Shown piece by piece: positions 8,395-17,352 of a stretch of DNA of 64,000 nt. Every line of letters begins with the position of its first letter. Position 1 is the first letter of the stretch. The stretch lies in NCBI GenBank assembly GCA_964581465.1, contig CAZOOP010000003.1, positions 1 through 64,000 of the forward strand. The letters are read 5' to 3'. This DNA is from WJMB01 sp964581465 (GTDB taxonomy: Bacteria; RBG-13-66-14). Made by a program: the position numbers and the translations under genes. The notes below the pieces were generated by a model. That model was not told the DNA's origin. It made no database searches and saw only the letters and a list, made by a program, of their open reading frames with translations.

Positions 8395-8946
8395 TTACGT
8401 GCCCAACTGGTACTTGATCCCGCCCCAGGTGCAGCAGTCGCCGGCGAGGAAGGAGTACAGATCGATCCACTGGGTGAAGAACCACTCGTCGCCGCTGCGC
8501 TCGAGGGTGAGGTAGCAGGAGGCCTCGGCCTCGTAGGTGACGTCGTCGAAGGTCACGCTGATCTGGTAGGCCAGGTTGTTCAGGTTGCAGGTGTCGCCGT
8601 CGGGTTCGGTGAAGTCGTCGGGCAGGGCCAGGGTCAGCTCGATGTCGTCGGCGTCGGCGTTCACGAAGATGACCGAGGCGGCGTCGAGCTCGGCGGCGCG
8701 GCCCCAGGAATCCGGCGCGCCGTCGATAATGTCGAGCTGGTCGAAGTAGAAGGTGAAGCCGTCGGCGAAAATCTTTTCGTAGGCTTCATAGTCGGCTTCC
8801 TCCCAGCTATCAACCAGGGCTTGGAAGGCGCCCGCGACGGTGGTCAGGTCCACCTTGACGCCGTCGTCATCGTCGTCGCCGTTGTTACAACCGGTTATTA
8901 CCGACACAGTCAGTATGGCAAGTAATATCAATGCGAACCGTTTCAC
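8395..8946 (-). CDS. NTF2-like lipoprotein, family member 1
   Basis: A 183-residue lipoprotein (lipobox VITGC). GTG at 8946 is the start: AAGGAGG sits five bases upstream and the signal peptide begins there. After the signal comes an acidic DDDDD linker. Next is a helix-rich segment with SWEEADYEAYEKIF and FTFYFD, like SnoaL/NTF2-fold proteins, then the C-terminal signature W.F.QWIDL...TWGGIKY. Four intact and two broken relatives lie side by side here. NTF2-like folds bind small ligands or act as pocket domains; no catalytic residues can be assigned. The role is unknown, probably at the cell envelope. Confidence 0.8.
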   Translation of the reverse strand: MKRFALILLAILTVSVITGCNNGDDDDDGVKVDLTTVAGAFQALVDSWEEADYEAYEKIFADGFTFYFDQLDIIDGAPDSWGRAAELDAASVIFVNADADDIELTLALPDDFTEPDGDTCNLNNLAYQISVTFDDVTYEAEASCYLTLERSGDEWFFTQWIDLYSFLAGDCCTWGGIKYQLGT

Positions 8947-8958
8947 TTGCGCCTCCTT

Positions 8959-9100
8959 AGCGTAACAAGCCGAGATGATACTTGATGTGGCCCCAACTGG
9001 TCTCGTGAATCCCCGCCAGGGCAGTCTCGTTGTGATCGTACCAGATATCGATGAGCCACCTGTCGCCGACGTCAGCGGCCGGCAGTGGGGTGTTAAAACG
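8959..9100 (-). pseudogene. C-terminal remnant of an NTF2-like lipoprotein
   Basis: In the minus-strand frame ending with TAA at 8959-8961 the sequence reads W.IDIWYDHNETALAG followed by TSWGHIKYHLG, the exact C-terminal signature of the neighbouring lipoproteins. No start, signal or N-terminal half is present upstream. It is therefore a leftover of a deleted family member lying immediately before the intact gene at 8395-8946. Confidence 0.75.
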
Positions 9101-9227
9101 CGCTGGTTAGCCGCGGGAATGGGTTCATTCTGACCCGGTCGAGGCGAGTGATCCAGTTCCAGAATGTTACAAGAAACCCCGGCTGTCAAGGTCTCTCGCC
9201 GACGGATTCAGTGGCTTTATCAACGTT

Positions 9228-9815
9228 CTACTCGAAGCGGTGGTAGTCCAGTCGCAGCTCGTCGAAGAGCGGATCGGCGGGTGGTGTCAGGGTGGCCCAA
9301 GCGGTCAGCAGCCAGCCCGCGCCGTCGCGGCGCATCTCGAGCAGCAGCTCGCCCTGCTCGCGCCGGTAGCCCTCGGCGGTGGTCAGGCGCAGGTCGTAGA
9401 GCACTCCGGCGAGGGCGAAGTGCTGGGCGTCCTCGGTGGGAGGCTCGTAGTCGGCGGGCTCGTCCAGGGTCAACAGCAGTCCGGCGGAGCCGATGTCGGC
9501 GAAGATGGCGTCGATTGCGGCGGTCTCCTCGGCGTAGCCCCAGCGGGGCAGGGGTCCGTCGCCTTCCCGGAAGCGGTACTCGAAGGCGGCTTCGTCGAGC
9601 AGAGCGGTGTAGGACTCGAGCTCCGCCGCGCTCCAGGCGTACCCGAGGCGGTCGAGCAGGCGGGTCGGCGTGGCCGTCGGGTGGTCCGTTTCCGGCGGGG
9701 CGCTGAAGAAGTCGCAGGACGCGGCGAGGCCGCAGAGCGTCGTCAAGCAGAGCATCGCCGGGAGAAACAGCGGCTCCGGACGAAAGCCACGGCTGTCACT
9801 GGATCGAACCGACAT
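9228..9815 (-). CDS. NTF2-like lipoprotein, divergent family member 2
   Basis: A 195-residue exported lipoprotein (lipobox LAASC, Cys about residue 34). The N-terminal domain keeps the family pattern (YAWSAAELESYTALL, FEYRF, AIDAIF), and W.L..W is present near the C-terminus. The terminal TWG.K motif is replaced by a diverged tail. ATG 9815 overlaps the upstream gene by 20 bp and has GAGGG three bases before it, pointing to translational coupling. A later ATG at 9755 would give a shorter signal peptide. No function is recognised. Confidence 0.75.
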   Translation of the reverse strand: MSVRSSDSRGFRPEPLFLPAMLCLTTLCGLAASCDFFSAPPETDHPTATPTRLLDRLGYAWSAAELESYTALLDEAAFEYRFREGDGPLPRWGYAEETAAIDAIFADIGSAGLLLTLDEPADYEPPTEDAQHFALAGVLYDLRLTTAEGYRREQGELLLEMRRDGAGWLLTAWATLTPPADPLFDELRLDYHRFE

Positions 9816-10362
9816 GGCCCTCGGCGTGTTCTAGCTTGAACGTGCCCCAGGTGGTGCCGCCGATCTCGTAGGGCACCACGTCCCACCACTCGGCCAGCAG
9901 CCAGCGCTCCTCGTCGTCGTCATCGCGCCGGACCAGGCGCAGGTTGAAGCCGCCGTCGGCGACGCGCTCCCCGTCGCCGTAATCGATCACCAGCTCGTAG
10001 CCGATCTCGTAGACACTCAATTCGTCGGCTTCGGGGTGGTACTCGACGAAGTCCCACTGCTGGTCCAGCTCCAGCTCGACGTGGCGGGCCTCGGCGAAGA
10101 GCCCGCCCACGGCGTCCAGCTCGTCTTCGTAGCTCCAGGTGTCGGCCCGCGGCGGAGCGTCGACGTCGTCGTCGAAGTGGAAGGTGAACTCGTCGGGTGC
10201 CAGGAGCTCGCCGTACTCGCCGATATCCCGGGCCTCCCAGGTCGCCTCGAAGGCCTCGAGGAACTCGATCAGGGGTTCGGGGTTCTGCTCGCTCTCCCGG
10301 GCGCAGCCCGCGAAGAGCAGCGCCAGGGCGAGAAGGAGAGTGGTCGGGGTTGCGCGGGACAT
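9796..10362 (-). CDS. NTF2-like lipoprotein, family member 3
   Basis: A 188-residue lipoprotein with lipobox LFAGC. It carries the full family pattern: ATWEARDIGEYGELL, FTFHFDDD, ELDAVGGLF and the C-terminal W.L.EWWD...TTWGTFK. I chose ATG 10362 because the lipoprotein signal starts there after GAGG. An upstream in-frame ATG at 10389 forms an ATGA overlap with the preceding stop and would add nine residues, so either is possible. It overlaps the next gene by 20 bp, so the array is a tightly packed operon. Confidence 0.75.
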   Translation of the reverse strand: MSRATPTTLLLALALLFAGCARESEQNPEPLIEFLEAFEATWEARDIGEYGELLAPDEFTFHFDDDVDAPPRADTWSYEDELDAVGGLFAEARHVELELDQQWDFVEYHPEADELSVYEIGYELVIDYGDGERVADGGFNLRLVRRDDDDEERWLLAEWWDVVPYEIGGTTWGTFKLEHAEGHVGSIQ

Positions 10363-10385
10363 GGGCGGCCTCGGGGGATCAGTCG

Positions 10386-10979
10386 TCATGGGGTGTGTTC
10401 TAGAAGCACGGCGGAGAAACCCTCCCGCTCCGCCCAGCGCCGGGTCTCGGCGACGGGACCCAGGTAGGGGGCCAGGGTGAGCTCCCAGCTTTGACGGAAA
10501 CCGCCCTCGTCAGCTTCATCCTCGACGAAGCCGAGCAGCAGGCAGTCGGTGAACTCGCCGGCCGGGGTGGTTACCGTGCCGGCCTCCGTGACGCCGGCGC
10601 TCCAGCCGTCGCATTTCCAGGTGTCGCCGGCCTCGAAGGGAAGCTGGATCACGAAGGGCAGCTCCTCCCAGGTTCCCAGGTTGTTGTAGAACTCGAGCAC
10701 CCGCAGGCTGTCGCCGTCATCGCGGATGTACTGGTACATCACCCGGTGGCTGGGGTCGTCGAAGACGTAGAGCGGGTCTTCGGCGGGCGGTCCCCACCTG
10801 TCGGGCTCCCAGCCCGTGTCGCCGACCTCGCGGTGGGCCTTCTCGACGCTGATCGCGTCCTGAATGGTCAGGGTCAGCTCGTAGGTGTATCCGGCGTCGT
10901 CCAGGGGCAGGTAGTCCTGGGCCGCGACGAGGGCGGCCAGGGATAATACGAGGATCAGGGACGTTCTAGCGGTTGTCAT
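10386..10979 (-). CDS. Exported protein of unknown function within the lipoprotein array
   Basis: A 197-residue protein with a Sec signal peptide (cleavage likely after LVAA). There is no lipobox cysteine, so it should be soluble or surface-exposed. The mature part is beta-rich, with YTYELTLTI, a paired-Cys segment around WKCDGWSAG and FTDCLLLGF, and C-terminal WELTLAPYLGPV. The spacing between G-D-T-W-K and T-P-A-G-E-F resembles small beta-sandwich proteins that monitor or carry ligands; this is only an impression. The start at 10979 overlaps the end of the upstream family gene by 14 bp. It is unrelated in sequence to the flanking NTF2-like proteins. Confidence 0.7.
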   Translation of the reverse strand: MTTARTSLILVLSLAALVAAQDYLPLDDAGYTYELTLTIQDAISVEKAHREVGDTGWEPDRWGPPAEDPLYVFDDPSHRVMYQYIRDDGDSLRVLEFYNNLGTWEELPFVIQLPFEAGDTWKCDGWSAGVTEAGTVTTPAGEFTDCLLLGFVEDEADEGGFRQSWELTLAPYLGPVAETRRWAEREGFSAVLLEHTP

Positions 10980-11517
10980 ATTTGAAAGCCCCCCAGCTCT
11001 GTTGCAGACCAGCGGTGACGGGATAGTACTCGTCCCGGCACTCGACGAGGCGCCAGCTTCCATCGATGCGTTCGACCTGCAGGGTTATCCGGCCCTGGGC
11101 GACGATCAGCTCTTCGTCGGTCACCAGTCGCAGGTCGTAATCGATATTGTTCAGCGTCGCCGTATCCTCGTCGGGCTCCTCGAAGTCGGTGTCTTCGAGG
11201 CGGAACTGAAACGAGGCTGGATCGACGGTGGTGAAGAGCGATGCCGCCGCGTCCAGCTCCTCATCGAGGTCCCAGCTCTCGGGCAGGCCGGCGTCGACGT
11301 CGTCGTCATCGAAGTGGAAGGTGAAGCCGGTGTCCTCGTCGAAGAGGCCGCTGTAGTTCTCCAGGTTAAGCTTGTCGTAGCTCGTTTCCAATTCGGCGAT
11401 CAACGAGGCCACCGTCGGGTAGTCGGCTTCGTCCGTGGTAGCGGTCGGCTCGCCGCAGCCCGCGATGAGCAGCAGCGCCACCGACAGGGCCAGGGTCTTG
11501 ATCAGGACCTTTAGCAT
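10966..11517 (-). CDS. NTF2-like lipoprotein, family member 4
   Basis: A 183-residue lipoprotein with lipobox LIAGC. It contains ETSYDKLNLENYSGLF, FTFHFDDDD, ELDAAASLF, TLNNIDYDL and the C-terminal signature SWGAFKY. The TLNN-x-x-Y segment is shared with member 1 at 8.4 kb (NLNNLAYQI), so these two are the closest pair. ATG 11517 has GGGAGGA upstream; an in-frame ATG at 11598 would place 27 charged residues before the signal. It probably is the first family gene of the operon, 70 bp after an unrelated lipoprotein. Confidence 0.78.
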   Translation of the reverse strand: MLKVLIKTLALSVALLLIAGCGEPTATTDEADYPTVASLIAELETSYDKLNLENYSGLFDEDTGFTFHFDDDDVDAGLPESWDLDEELDAAASLFTTVDPASFQFRLEDTDFEEPDEDTATLNNIDYDLRLVTDEELIVAQGRITLQVERIDGSWRLVECRDEYYPVTAGLQQSWGAFKYDNR

Positions 11518-11587
11518 GGATTGTTCCTCCCGAATCCTTCGAAACCCCGTACTCGGTTCGACTCGGCCTCCCCGCCGCCGCCGGTCC

Positions 11588-12118
11588 CTAGGTTTCATCC
11601 TCTGTGGTGTCCATTGCGTCCCCGGTCTGGTTCTCCTCGAGCTCGGCCTCGATCTCGGCCTCCAGGCCGCTGAAGGTCTCCTCGAGGCTCTCGGCCATCT
11701 CCTCGAAGGCGGCCTCCATCTCGGGCACGGCGTTCATGAAACCCTCGATGAAGCCCGCGCCGAACTCGACGGCGATCTCCCCGAAGTTGTAGCCCAGCTT
11801 GGCGAAGGCTTCGCCGAAGGCCCGGCCCCAGTCCTCCCAGTCCTCGCCCAGCTCTTCCTTGATCAGCTCGCCGACGCGGCGCTGGCGGTCTGGATCCTTC
11901 TCCAGCTCCTTAGAGTAGCGATCGTAGAGCTCCGGCGAAACGTCGTGGCTCTCGTAGACGGCGTCGGCCTCGGGACCGATGAAGCCGGCGCGGACCAGCT
12001 CCACCGTCATCGCCGCGTAGGTCTCTTCGGTCAGTTCGGGTTCCTCGTCGCAGGCCCCGACGAGGAGCAGGCCCGCCAGCGCGACGGCCGCCGCGATCCG
12101 GGTTACGGGTTTCATCAC
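11588..12118 (-). CDS. Lipoprotein with long acidic C-terminal helix
   Basis: A 176-residue lipoprotein (lipobox LVGAC). The middle has a helical segment with YDRYSKELEKDPDRQRRV. This is followed by a glycine/phenylalanine-rich amphipathic stretch (GEAFAKLGYNFGEIAVEF) and a strongly acidic, helix-forming C-terminus rich in Glu that could form a coiled coil. Start is ATG 12118 or 12115. It is the first gene of the minus-strand lipoprotein run. I do not recognise a family. Confidence 0.7.
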   Translation of the reverse strand: MMKPVTRIAAAVALAGLLLVGACDEEPELTEETYAAMTVELVRAGFIGPEADAVYESHDVSPELYDRYSKELEKDPDRQRRVGELIKEELGEDWEDWGRAFGEAFAKLGYNFGEIAVEFGAGFIEGFMNAVPEMEAAFEEMAESLEETFSGLEAEIEAELEENQTGDAMDTTEDET

Positions 12119-12182
12119 CGCCCCCTAGGTTGAGGTTTGCTTCGCATTTTGACTTCCACCCCCCTAGTATACTAGAGAAAAG

Positions 12183-12202
12183 CCCCGCCGTCAGGGGCGG
12201 GG
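12183..12202 (-). terminator. Rho-independent terminator of ribH
   Basis: ccccgcc (12183-12189) and ggcgggg (12196-12202) pair around a six-base loop. On the minus strand the stem is followed by CTTTTCTC. It lies 64 bases past the ribH stop and also insulates the lipoprotein operon downstream. Confidence 0.8.
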
Positions 12203-12265
12203 TTCAATACGGTATCTCAGAGTCGGGCGTCGGGGATGGCAATCCCCGCCTATCTTTCAACAGAA

Positions 12266-12727
<462 letters not shown>

Positions 12728-12885
12728 GCTTGGCCTCCGGTGGCTGAGTGTTTAGTGTAATATAACCCCTGCCGGGTCGTTGGGTCAAGGCGGTCCTCGG
12801 AAACCCCCGCCGGCGACCCCTTGCGCTGCGGAGCCTCGGGGGGTATGCTTGGCCCGTTCCCGCCCTGGAACCACGCGGAGAGACG

Positions 12886-13983
12886 ATGCTCGGACGCACC
12901 CTTGACCGCTACGTCGTGCGCACCTTCCTGCGCTTCTACCTCTACGCGCTGTTGGCGTTCATCACCATCTATCTGGTGGTCAACTTCATCGAGAGCGTGG
13001 GCGGTTTCATGGAGCGCGGGACCGACGTGGGCACGGTGGCGCGCTATTACATGTTGATGGTTCCCTTCGTCATCAAGTGGATCAACCCCATCGCGGTGCT
13101 CTTGGGGGTGCTGTTCTGTATCAGCATCCTGTCGAAGAGCTCGGAGATCACGGCGATGAAGGCCGGCGGCATCTCGCTCTACCGGGTCTTCGCGCCGTTG
13201 ATTCTAATGGGCGCGCTGATCGGCGGGCTGGTCTGGGTCTGGGGCGAGACCGTCGTCCCGCCGGCCAACGAGGAGATGATCGCCATCAAGAAATGGGTCT
13301 TCGACCGCATGGACCAGGAGGCGCGGATGAGGACCAACGATTACTCGGCCAACCTGCGCAACGACAACCTGCTCTACGCCGGGACCCTGGACGCCTACAA
13401 CGGCAGGATGAGCCGTCCCTCGCTGATCATCTTCCACGATGACGACGCCGCCGGAGTGGCCCGGCGCATCGACGCGGTGGCCGCCGAGTACATCGACGGC
13501 GAGTGGATATTCTACGATAACGAGGTGCGGACCTTCGATCCCCGGGGGGTCCAGCTCGACTTGGAGAGAATCGACGAGATGACGGTGCCCATCGAGGAGG
13601 CCCCCGACGAGTTCGGGGTGCTCTCCAAGACGCCCGAGGACATGACCTACTCCGAGCTGGAGGGTTACATCGAGCTGCTGGAACGCTCGGGCAAGGAGGC
13701 CCACAAGGAGCGGGTCGAGCTGGAGCTCAAGATCAGCGTGCCCCTGGCGAACCTGATCGTGGTGCTGCTGGGCGCGCCGCTGGCCATCCGCACCTCGCGC
13801 TCGGGCACGGCGCTGGGCTTCGGCGTGGCGGTGCTGCTGGGCTTTGTGCTCTGGGGGTTCATCGCCATGGGCCGGGCCCTGGGCCAGTCCGGGGTGATGA
13901 GTCCCTTCTGGGCGGCCTACACGCCCAACATCCTCTTCTGTGTGGCCGGGATCATCCTGATCTGGCGGGTCAACCGCACCTGA
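12886..13983 (+). CDS. LptG/LptF-family lipopolysaccharide export permease
   Basis: A 365-residue inner-membrane protein of the YjgP/YjgQ family, which pairs with another LptF/G subunit and the LptB ATPase to extract lipopolysaccharide. The layout is canonical: transmembrane helices at about 15-35, 60-80 and 98-120, a periplasmic beta-jellyroll at about 125-270, then three helices at about 285-362. The family segment LSKSSEITAMKAGGIS lies at about residues 83-98. It supports a Gram-negative envelope. Only one such gene is here, so LptF versus LptG cannot be told apart with certainty. The ATG follows GGAGAGA. Confidence 0.88.
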   Translation: MLGRTLDRYVVRTFLRFYLYALLAFITIYLVVNFIESVGGFMERGTDVGTVARYYMLMVPFVIKWINPIAVLLGVLFCISILSKSSEITAMKAGGISLYRVFAPLILMGALIGGLVWVWGETVVPPANEEMIAIKKWVFDRMDQEARMRTNDYSANLRNDNLLYAGTLDAYNGRMSRPSLIIFHDDDAAGVARRIDAVAAEYIDGEWIFYDNEVRTFDPRGVQLDLERIDEMTVPIEEAPDEFGVLSKTPEDMTYSELEGYIELLERSGKEAHKERVELELKISVPLANLIVVLLGAPLAIRTSRSGTALGFGVAVLLGFVLWGFIAMGRALGQSGVMSPFWAAYTPNILFCVAGIILIWRVNRT

Positions 13984-14334
13984 TCCTGTGCGCTTGTTTT
14001 CAGAACGCGGCCGGTCGATCGACTATTGACAGCTTTTCGATAAGACAACGCACACGTCGGCCGACCAGCCAGGAAAAGGTTGATTCAAGACTACGGCGAG
14101 CCGGCTTCAGGTTTACACCTCATCATGCGAAACCAATCGGGCAGCATCTGGCTGATAATCATATGATAGTACAGCGCTTAGGCCTTGACCTGCGCCGTCG
14201 GTGCAGATAACGTCAAGCCCTCAACCAAACCGCCCGTATCGTCGAGGTGGAGAGCCAGGATAAGTGAGGTCACCCGATCCGCCACCAACAGCGGTTGCAA
14301 TGTGTATGCTTTGCCAAACGCCCAGATTATAATG

Positions 14335-14386
14335 TAGGGATTATCACTCGCGCCGGAACCGACTCATCCAGCTAATAGACTGTCAT
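14335..14386 (-). repeat. Dispersed repeat family A, copy 2
   Basis: On the minus strand this reads aatgaca.tctattagctgg followed by atgagtcggtt and gtgataatccct, matching 4-54. Its similarity with the 35.6-kb copy runs further (to about 14425), where both encode an SPPLS segment in the common frame on the strand opposite to the repeat. Confidence 0.7.
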
Positions 14387-14677
14387 TGGTTGCTTTATAG
14401 CTCACACTCGCCGCCATTGTCATCCCGTTGCTTGGTGGTGATATACCTAGGCTTCCATTGAGTTCCGCCGAAGCCGAAGGTCGTGTTTTGACCAGACTGT
14501 GAGTAAACGAGCTGCTGACGACGCTCTATTGCTGGCTTTAGCAGCTTAGACCGTTATCCGGCTTCGCTGGTTGACCACACGCCGCGGGTGGTTACCAGCC
14601 CCTTGTCTCAGGGCGTCTTTCACCAATTTCTAATACCAATTGCCAATACTTGGTTCAGTTTCTGGTGATTATCCCTA

Positions 14678-15121
14678 AGAATCACTATAAGCTGACCGAT
14701 GGTAAGCAAATATGCAACAGATATGACAAGTAATATACACACCGAATCCAAAAGGGAGCACGGCGCCGCCTAGCTGGAAGAGCTCAAGGTGGGATAGATC
14801 GTCAACACCGACGGCTGGAAGGTCGATAACAGGCTGTTGCTCAACGACTTCCACCACAAGCGAACCAACCGCGACAAGGCCCCGGCCAATGGCGAGGCGC
14901 GTATCAACGGCCTCGATAGCTGCCGAGGCTACGGCGAGCGACGGTTATCAGCCCACAACGGCGGCTTCATCCGCAACGACAGGCTCTTTTTCAGAGAAAT
15001 ATCAGAGAAATATCAGAGAATTATCAGAGAAAGGCCGCTCAGATTCAGCCATCGCGGCGACGAAACCTGTCTCGACTACCTGCGGGATACACCGCCCAAC
15101 TGGTCCGATCAGGTTACATGA
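14678..15121 (+). repeat. Dispersed repeat family II, copy 2
   Basis: This is the partner of 7409-7818, in inverted orientation 7 kb away. It differs by point changes and by an expanded microsatellite (14991-15034). From 14837 it gives an open frame of 94 codons ending in NWSDQVT. In copy 1 the same frame is broken by TGA and TAA codons. The copy ends abruptly at a GH43-like fragment. Confidence 0.8.
14991..15034 (+). repeat. 11-bp tandem repeat, four units
   Basis: tcagagaaata occurs twice exactly (14991-15012), then as tcagagaatta and tcagagaaagg. The equivalent place in the other family II copy has a single unit (atcagagaagg), so this is a local expansion. Confidence 0.85.
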
Positions 15122-15248
15122 TGCCTTCCACTATTACGACGGAGAGAACTTGGGGGTCCCGCAGCTCGGGATCGCCAAGCTGGAGTACATAGACGGTTGG
15201 CCGGAGATCGTTACAATAACCCAGGATCACCTCTGGCACGATGAGTAG
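15117..15248 (+). pseudogene. C-terminal fragment resembling GH43 arabinanase
   Basis: The frame ending with TAG at 15248 reads HYYDGENLGVPQLGIAKLEY then DGWP. This resembles the end of the catalytic domain of family 43 endo-arabinanases, where H-Y-Y-D is followed by a G-x-P-x-L segment and then D-G-W-P. Upstream sequence in this frame is the unrelated family II repeat, so only about 43 residues of the former gene remain. The family link is from memory of the motif and needs a profile search. Confidence 0.5.
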
Positions 15249-15434
15249 CGGCCCCAGTCGCTCCAACGCACCGCGAAACGCCGCCCCCGGTCGCGACGGC
15301 CAACCAGCGGGCCGCCGCGCGCCTTGCCCGGTCGCCGCCCCTATGCTACAATCTCCTGCCCTGGTTCTTCGGCGGCCCGTGGGCCGTTGCTTTATTAAGG
15401 AGCGGACGGCGGTTTCGTCCAGTGGGGAGGTTCC

Positions 15435-16499
15435 GTGCTGATCCTCGGTCTGGAGACCTCCTGCGACGAGACGGCGGCCGCGATCCTCGATACCGATAAG
15501 CGGGGAGCGCGGGTCCGCGCCGACATCGTCTCCTCCCAGGCCGACTTCTTCGCCGCCTACGGCGGGGTGGTGCCCGAGCTGGCCAGCCGCAACCACGCCG
15601 CCCGCCTCCTCCCCGTGGTCCGTCAGGCCCTCTCCTGTGCCGAGGTCGTCTACACCGATCTCGACGCCGTGGCGGCGACCTACGGCCCCGGACTAACCGG
15701 CGCGCTGCTGGTCGGACTCAACTTCGGCAAGGCCCTGGCCTGGGGCCTGGGTGTCCCGTTCGTCGGCGTCAACCACCTGGCGGCCCACCTCCAGGCGCCG
15801 CTGTTGGCCGAGGGCGCCCCGCAGCCGCCCTTCGTCGGCCTGCTGGTCTCGGGGGGTCACACGGCCCTCTACGCCGTGACCGAGGCGGCGGATCAGCCCG
15901 GTCTGCTGGAGTTCGAACCGCTGGGCGAGACCGTCGACGACGCCGTCGGCGAAGCCTACGACAAAATCGGCCGCCTGCTGGGGGTCGACTACCCGGCTGG
16001 ACCGACGCTGGACCGCTGGGCCGCCGAGTACGCCGAGGAACACGGCGGGGACTGCGCAGGCCCGGTCGAGGAATTCACCCGGCCGATGCCCACGGGGTTG
16101 GACTTCAGCTTCGCCGGTCTCAAGACGGCGGCGGCGCGGCGTATCATCGAGCTTGAGGCGTCCGGAGAGCTGGACGACGCGCGACGGCGCGCCCTGGCCG
16201 CCGCTTTCCAGGCGGCAGCCGTGGAGACCCTGGGCGAGAAGGCCCTGGCGGCCTGCGCCCGAACGGGTTTGCGGAGCCTGATCGTCGGCGGCGGCGTGGC
16301 GGCCAACTCCGGCCTGCGGGCCTATCTGGGTCGCCGGGCCGCCGAGGAGGGCGTCAGGGCCTTCTTCGCACCGCTGCGCCTCTGCACCGACAACGCGGTG
16401 ATGATCGCCGCCCGGGGCCGCCGCCTCATCGAGGCCGGCCTGCGCCACGACCTCGACCTGGAGGCCGTGGCCTGTCTGGAGCTGGGGGCGGAGGGATGA
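15435..16499 (+). CDS. tsaD: tRNA N6-threonylcarbamoyladenosine transferase TsaD
   Basis: TsaD transfers threonylcarbamoyl from threonylcarbamoyl-AMP to A37 of ANN-decoding tRNAs, together with TsaB and TsaE. Family motifs are clear: LGLETSCDETAAA at the N-terminus, YGGVVPELASR, metal-binding H114-LAA-H118, VSGGHTALY, and VGGGVAANSGLR in the ATPase fold. At 354 residues it is of usual length. The start is GTG 15435, four bases after GGGGAGG. Its stop overlaps the start of the next gene by 4 bp (ATGA), linking tsaD to the SecD-like gene and secDF. Confidence 0.95.
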   Translation: MLILGLETSCDETAAAILDTDKRGARVRADIVSSQADFFAAYGGVVPELASRNHAARLLPVVRQALSCAEVVYTDLDAVAATYGPGLTGALLVGLNFGKALAWGLGVPFVGVNHLAAHLQAPLLAEGAPQPPFVGLLVSGGHTALYAVTEAADQPGLLEFEPLGETVDDAVGEAYDKIGRLLGVDYPAGPTLDRWAAEYAEEHGGDCAGPVEEFTRPMPTGLDFSFAGLKTAAARRIIELEASGELDDARRRALAAAFQAAAVETLGEKALAACARTGLRSLIVGGGVAANSGLRAYLGRRAAEEGVRAFFAPLRLCTDNAVMIAARGRRLIEAGLRHDLDLEAVACLELGAEG

Positions 16500-17314
16500 A
16501 GCCGTGGCGATTGCCGCTTCTGCTAGTCGCTGTGCCGGTCCTCGCCGGGGCCGGTGTTTGGACGGCGGTCTACGACTGCGCCCCCGGCGCCGTCATCGGT
16601 GACCTGCTCGAGCTGCGCTCGGCCCTGGAGGAGCGGTTGGGGGCCGTCGGCGGGGCGATAACCGCCGAGGAGTACAGCGGCGTCGAGCTGGAGCTGGTCG
16701 ATGGCGACTGGAGCGCGGCCCCGCTGGACCTCGAGTCCCTGAGCCTCGAGGTCGTCTGTCCGGCGTCCGCCCGACCCGAGCTGCTGCTGGCCGGCGGAGC
16801 CGCCGCCGTCATCCCCGTGCTCGATCCCGCCGCGACGGTCTGGGATTTCCGCCTCCCCGACGGCGTCGAGCTGGTGGTGGACGGTCGGCGCGTCGTCGTC
16901 GAGGGCGGCGGGCGTGATGATGTCTCCCTGGGCGACGACGCCGTCTGGGCCTTGGAGCCCGACGAGGCCGGTCGCGACTTCTTCTACCTGCTCGAGGGCG
17001 GGCGCGCCCTGGAGCTCGGCCCCGTCGAGACCCAACTGAGCGAGAATTACTTCGGCGCCGACCTGGCGCTGACCCTGGAGGCCTCGGCCGCGGCGGAGTT
17101 CGCCGCGCTGACCGCCGAATACGTCGACCGGCCCCTGGCCGTCGTCGTCGGCGATCGGGTGATCACCGCCCCGCTGGTGCGCGAGGTTATCGAAGACGGC
17201 CGGATCAAACTCGTCGGCCTGGACGATGACCTGGCCCGCGCGATCGGCGCCGTCCTGGAGCACCCGTCGCCCTCGTTTTTCAGCCTGCTTGAATGCGCCC
17301 CGGAGCCCGAGTGA
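16496..17314 (+). CDS. Exported protein with SecD P1-head-like C-terminal domain
   Basis: A 272-residue protein with an N-terminal signal or anchor helix (about residues 5-25) and no further membrane segments. The C-terminal part (about 183-242) strongly resembles the P1 head of SecD, seen in the protein two genes down: AEFAALTAEYVDRPLAVVV and VITAPLVREV here, versus ITRNNVGGFLAIVLDDKVIS in SecD. The middle (about 30-180) has no recognised motif. It overlaps tsaD by 4 bp and lies 38 bp before secD, so co-expression is likely. A plausible role is a periplasmic accessory of the SecDF motor, but that is inference. Confidence 0.75.
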   Translation: MKPWRLPLLLVAVPVLAGAGVWTAVYDCAPGAVIGDLLELRSALEERLGAVGGAITAEEYSGVELELVDGDWSAAPLDLESLSLEVVCPASARPELLLAGGAAAVIPVLDPAATVWDFRLPDGVELVVDGRRVVVEGGGRDDVSLGDDAVWALEPDEAGRDFFYLLEGGRALELGPVETQLSENYFGADLALTLEASAAAEFAALTAEYVDRPLAVVVGDRVITAPLVREVIEDGRIKLVGLDDDLARAIGAVLEHPSPSFFSLLECAPEPE

Positions 17315-17352
17315 GGCTGCCGGATTTACCGTTTAGTTTCCAAGGAGTTTAG

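Larger units (their letters stand above)
13984..15434. other. 1.45-kb gap of repeats and gene fragments upstream of tsaD
   Basis: No intact gene can be supported. The gap contains family A copy 2 (14335-14386), the 444-bp family II copy 2 (14678-15121), an 11-bp microsatellite within it, and a fragment resembling the C-terminus of a GH43 glycosidase (15117-15248). The final 190 bp are GC-rich again and lead into tsaD. Confidence 0.6.
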
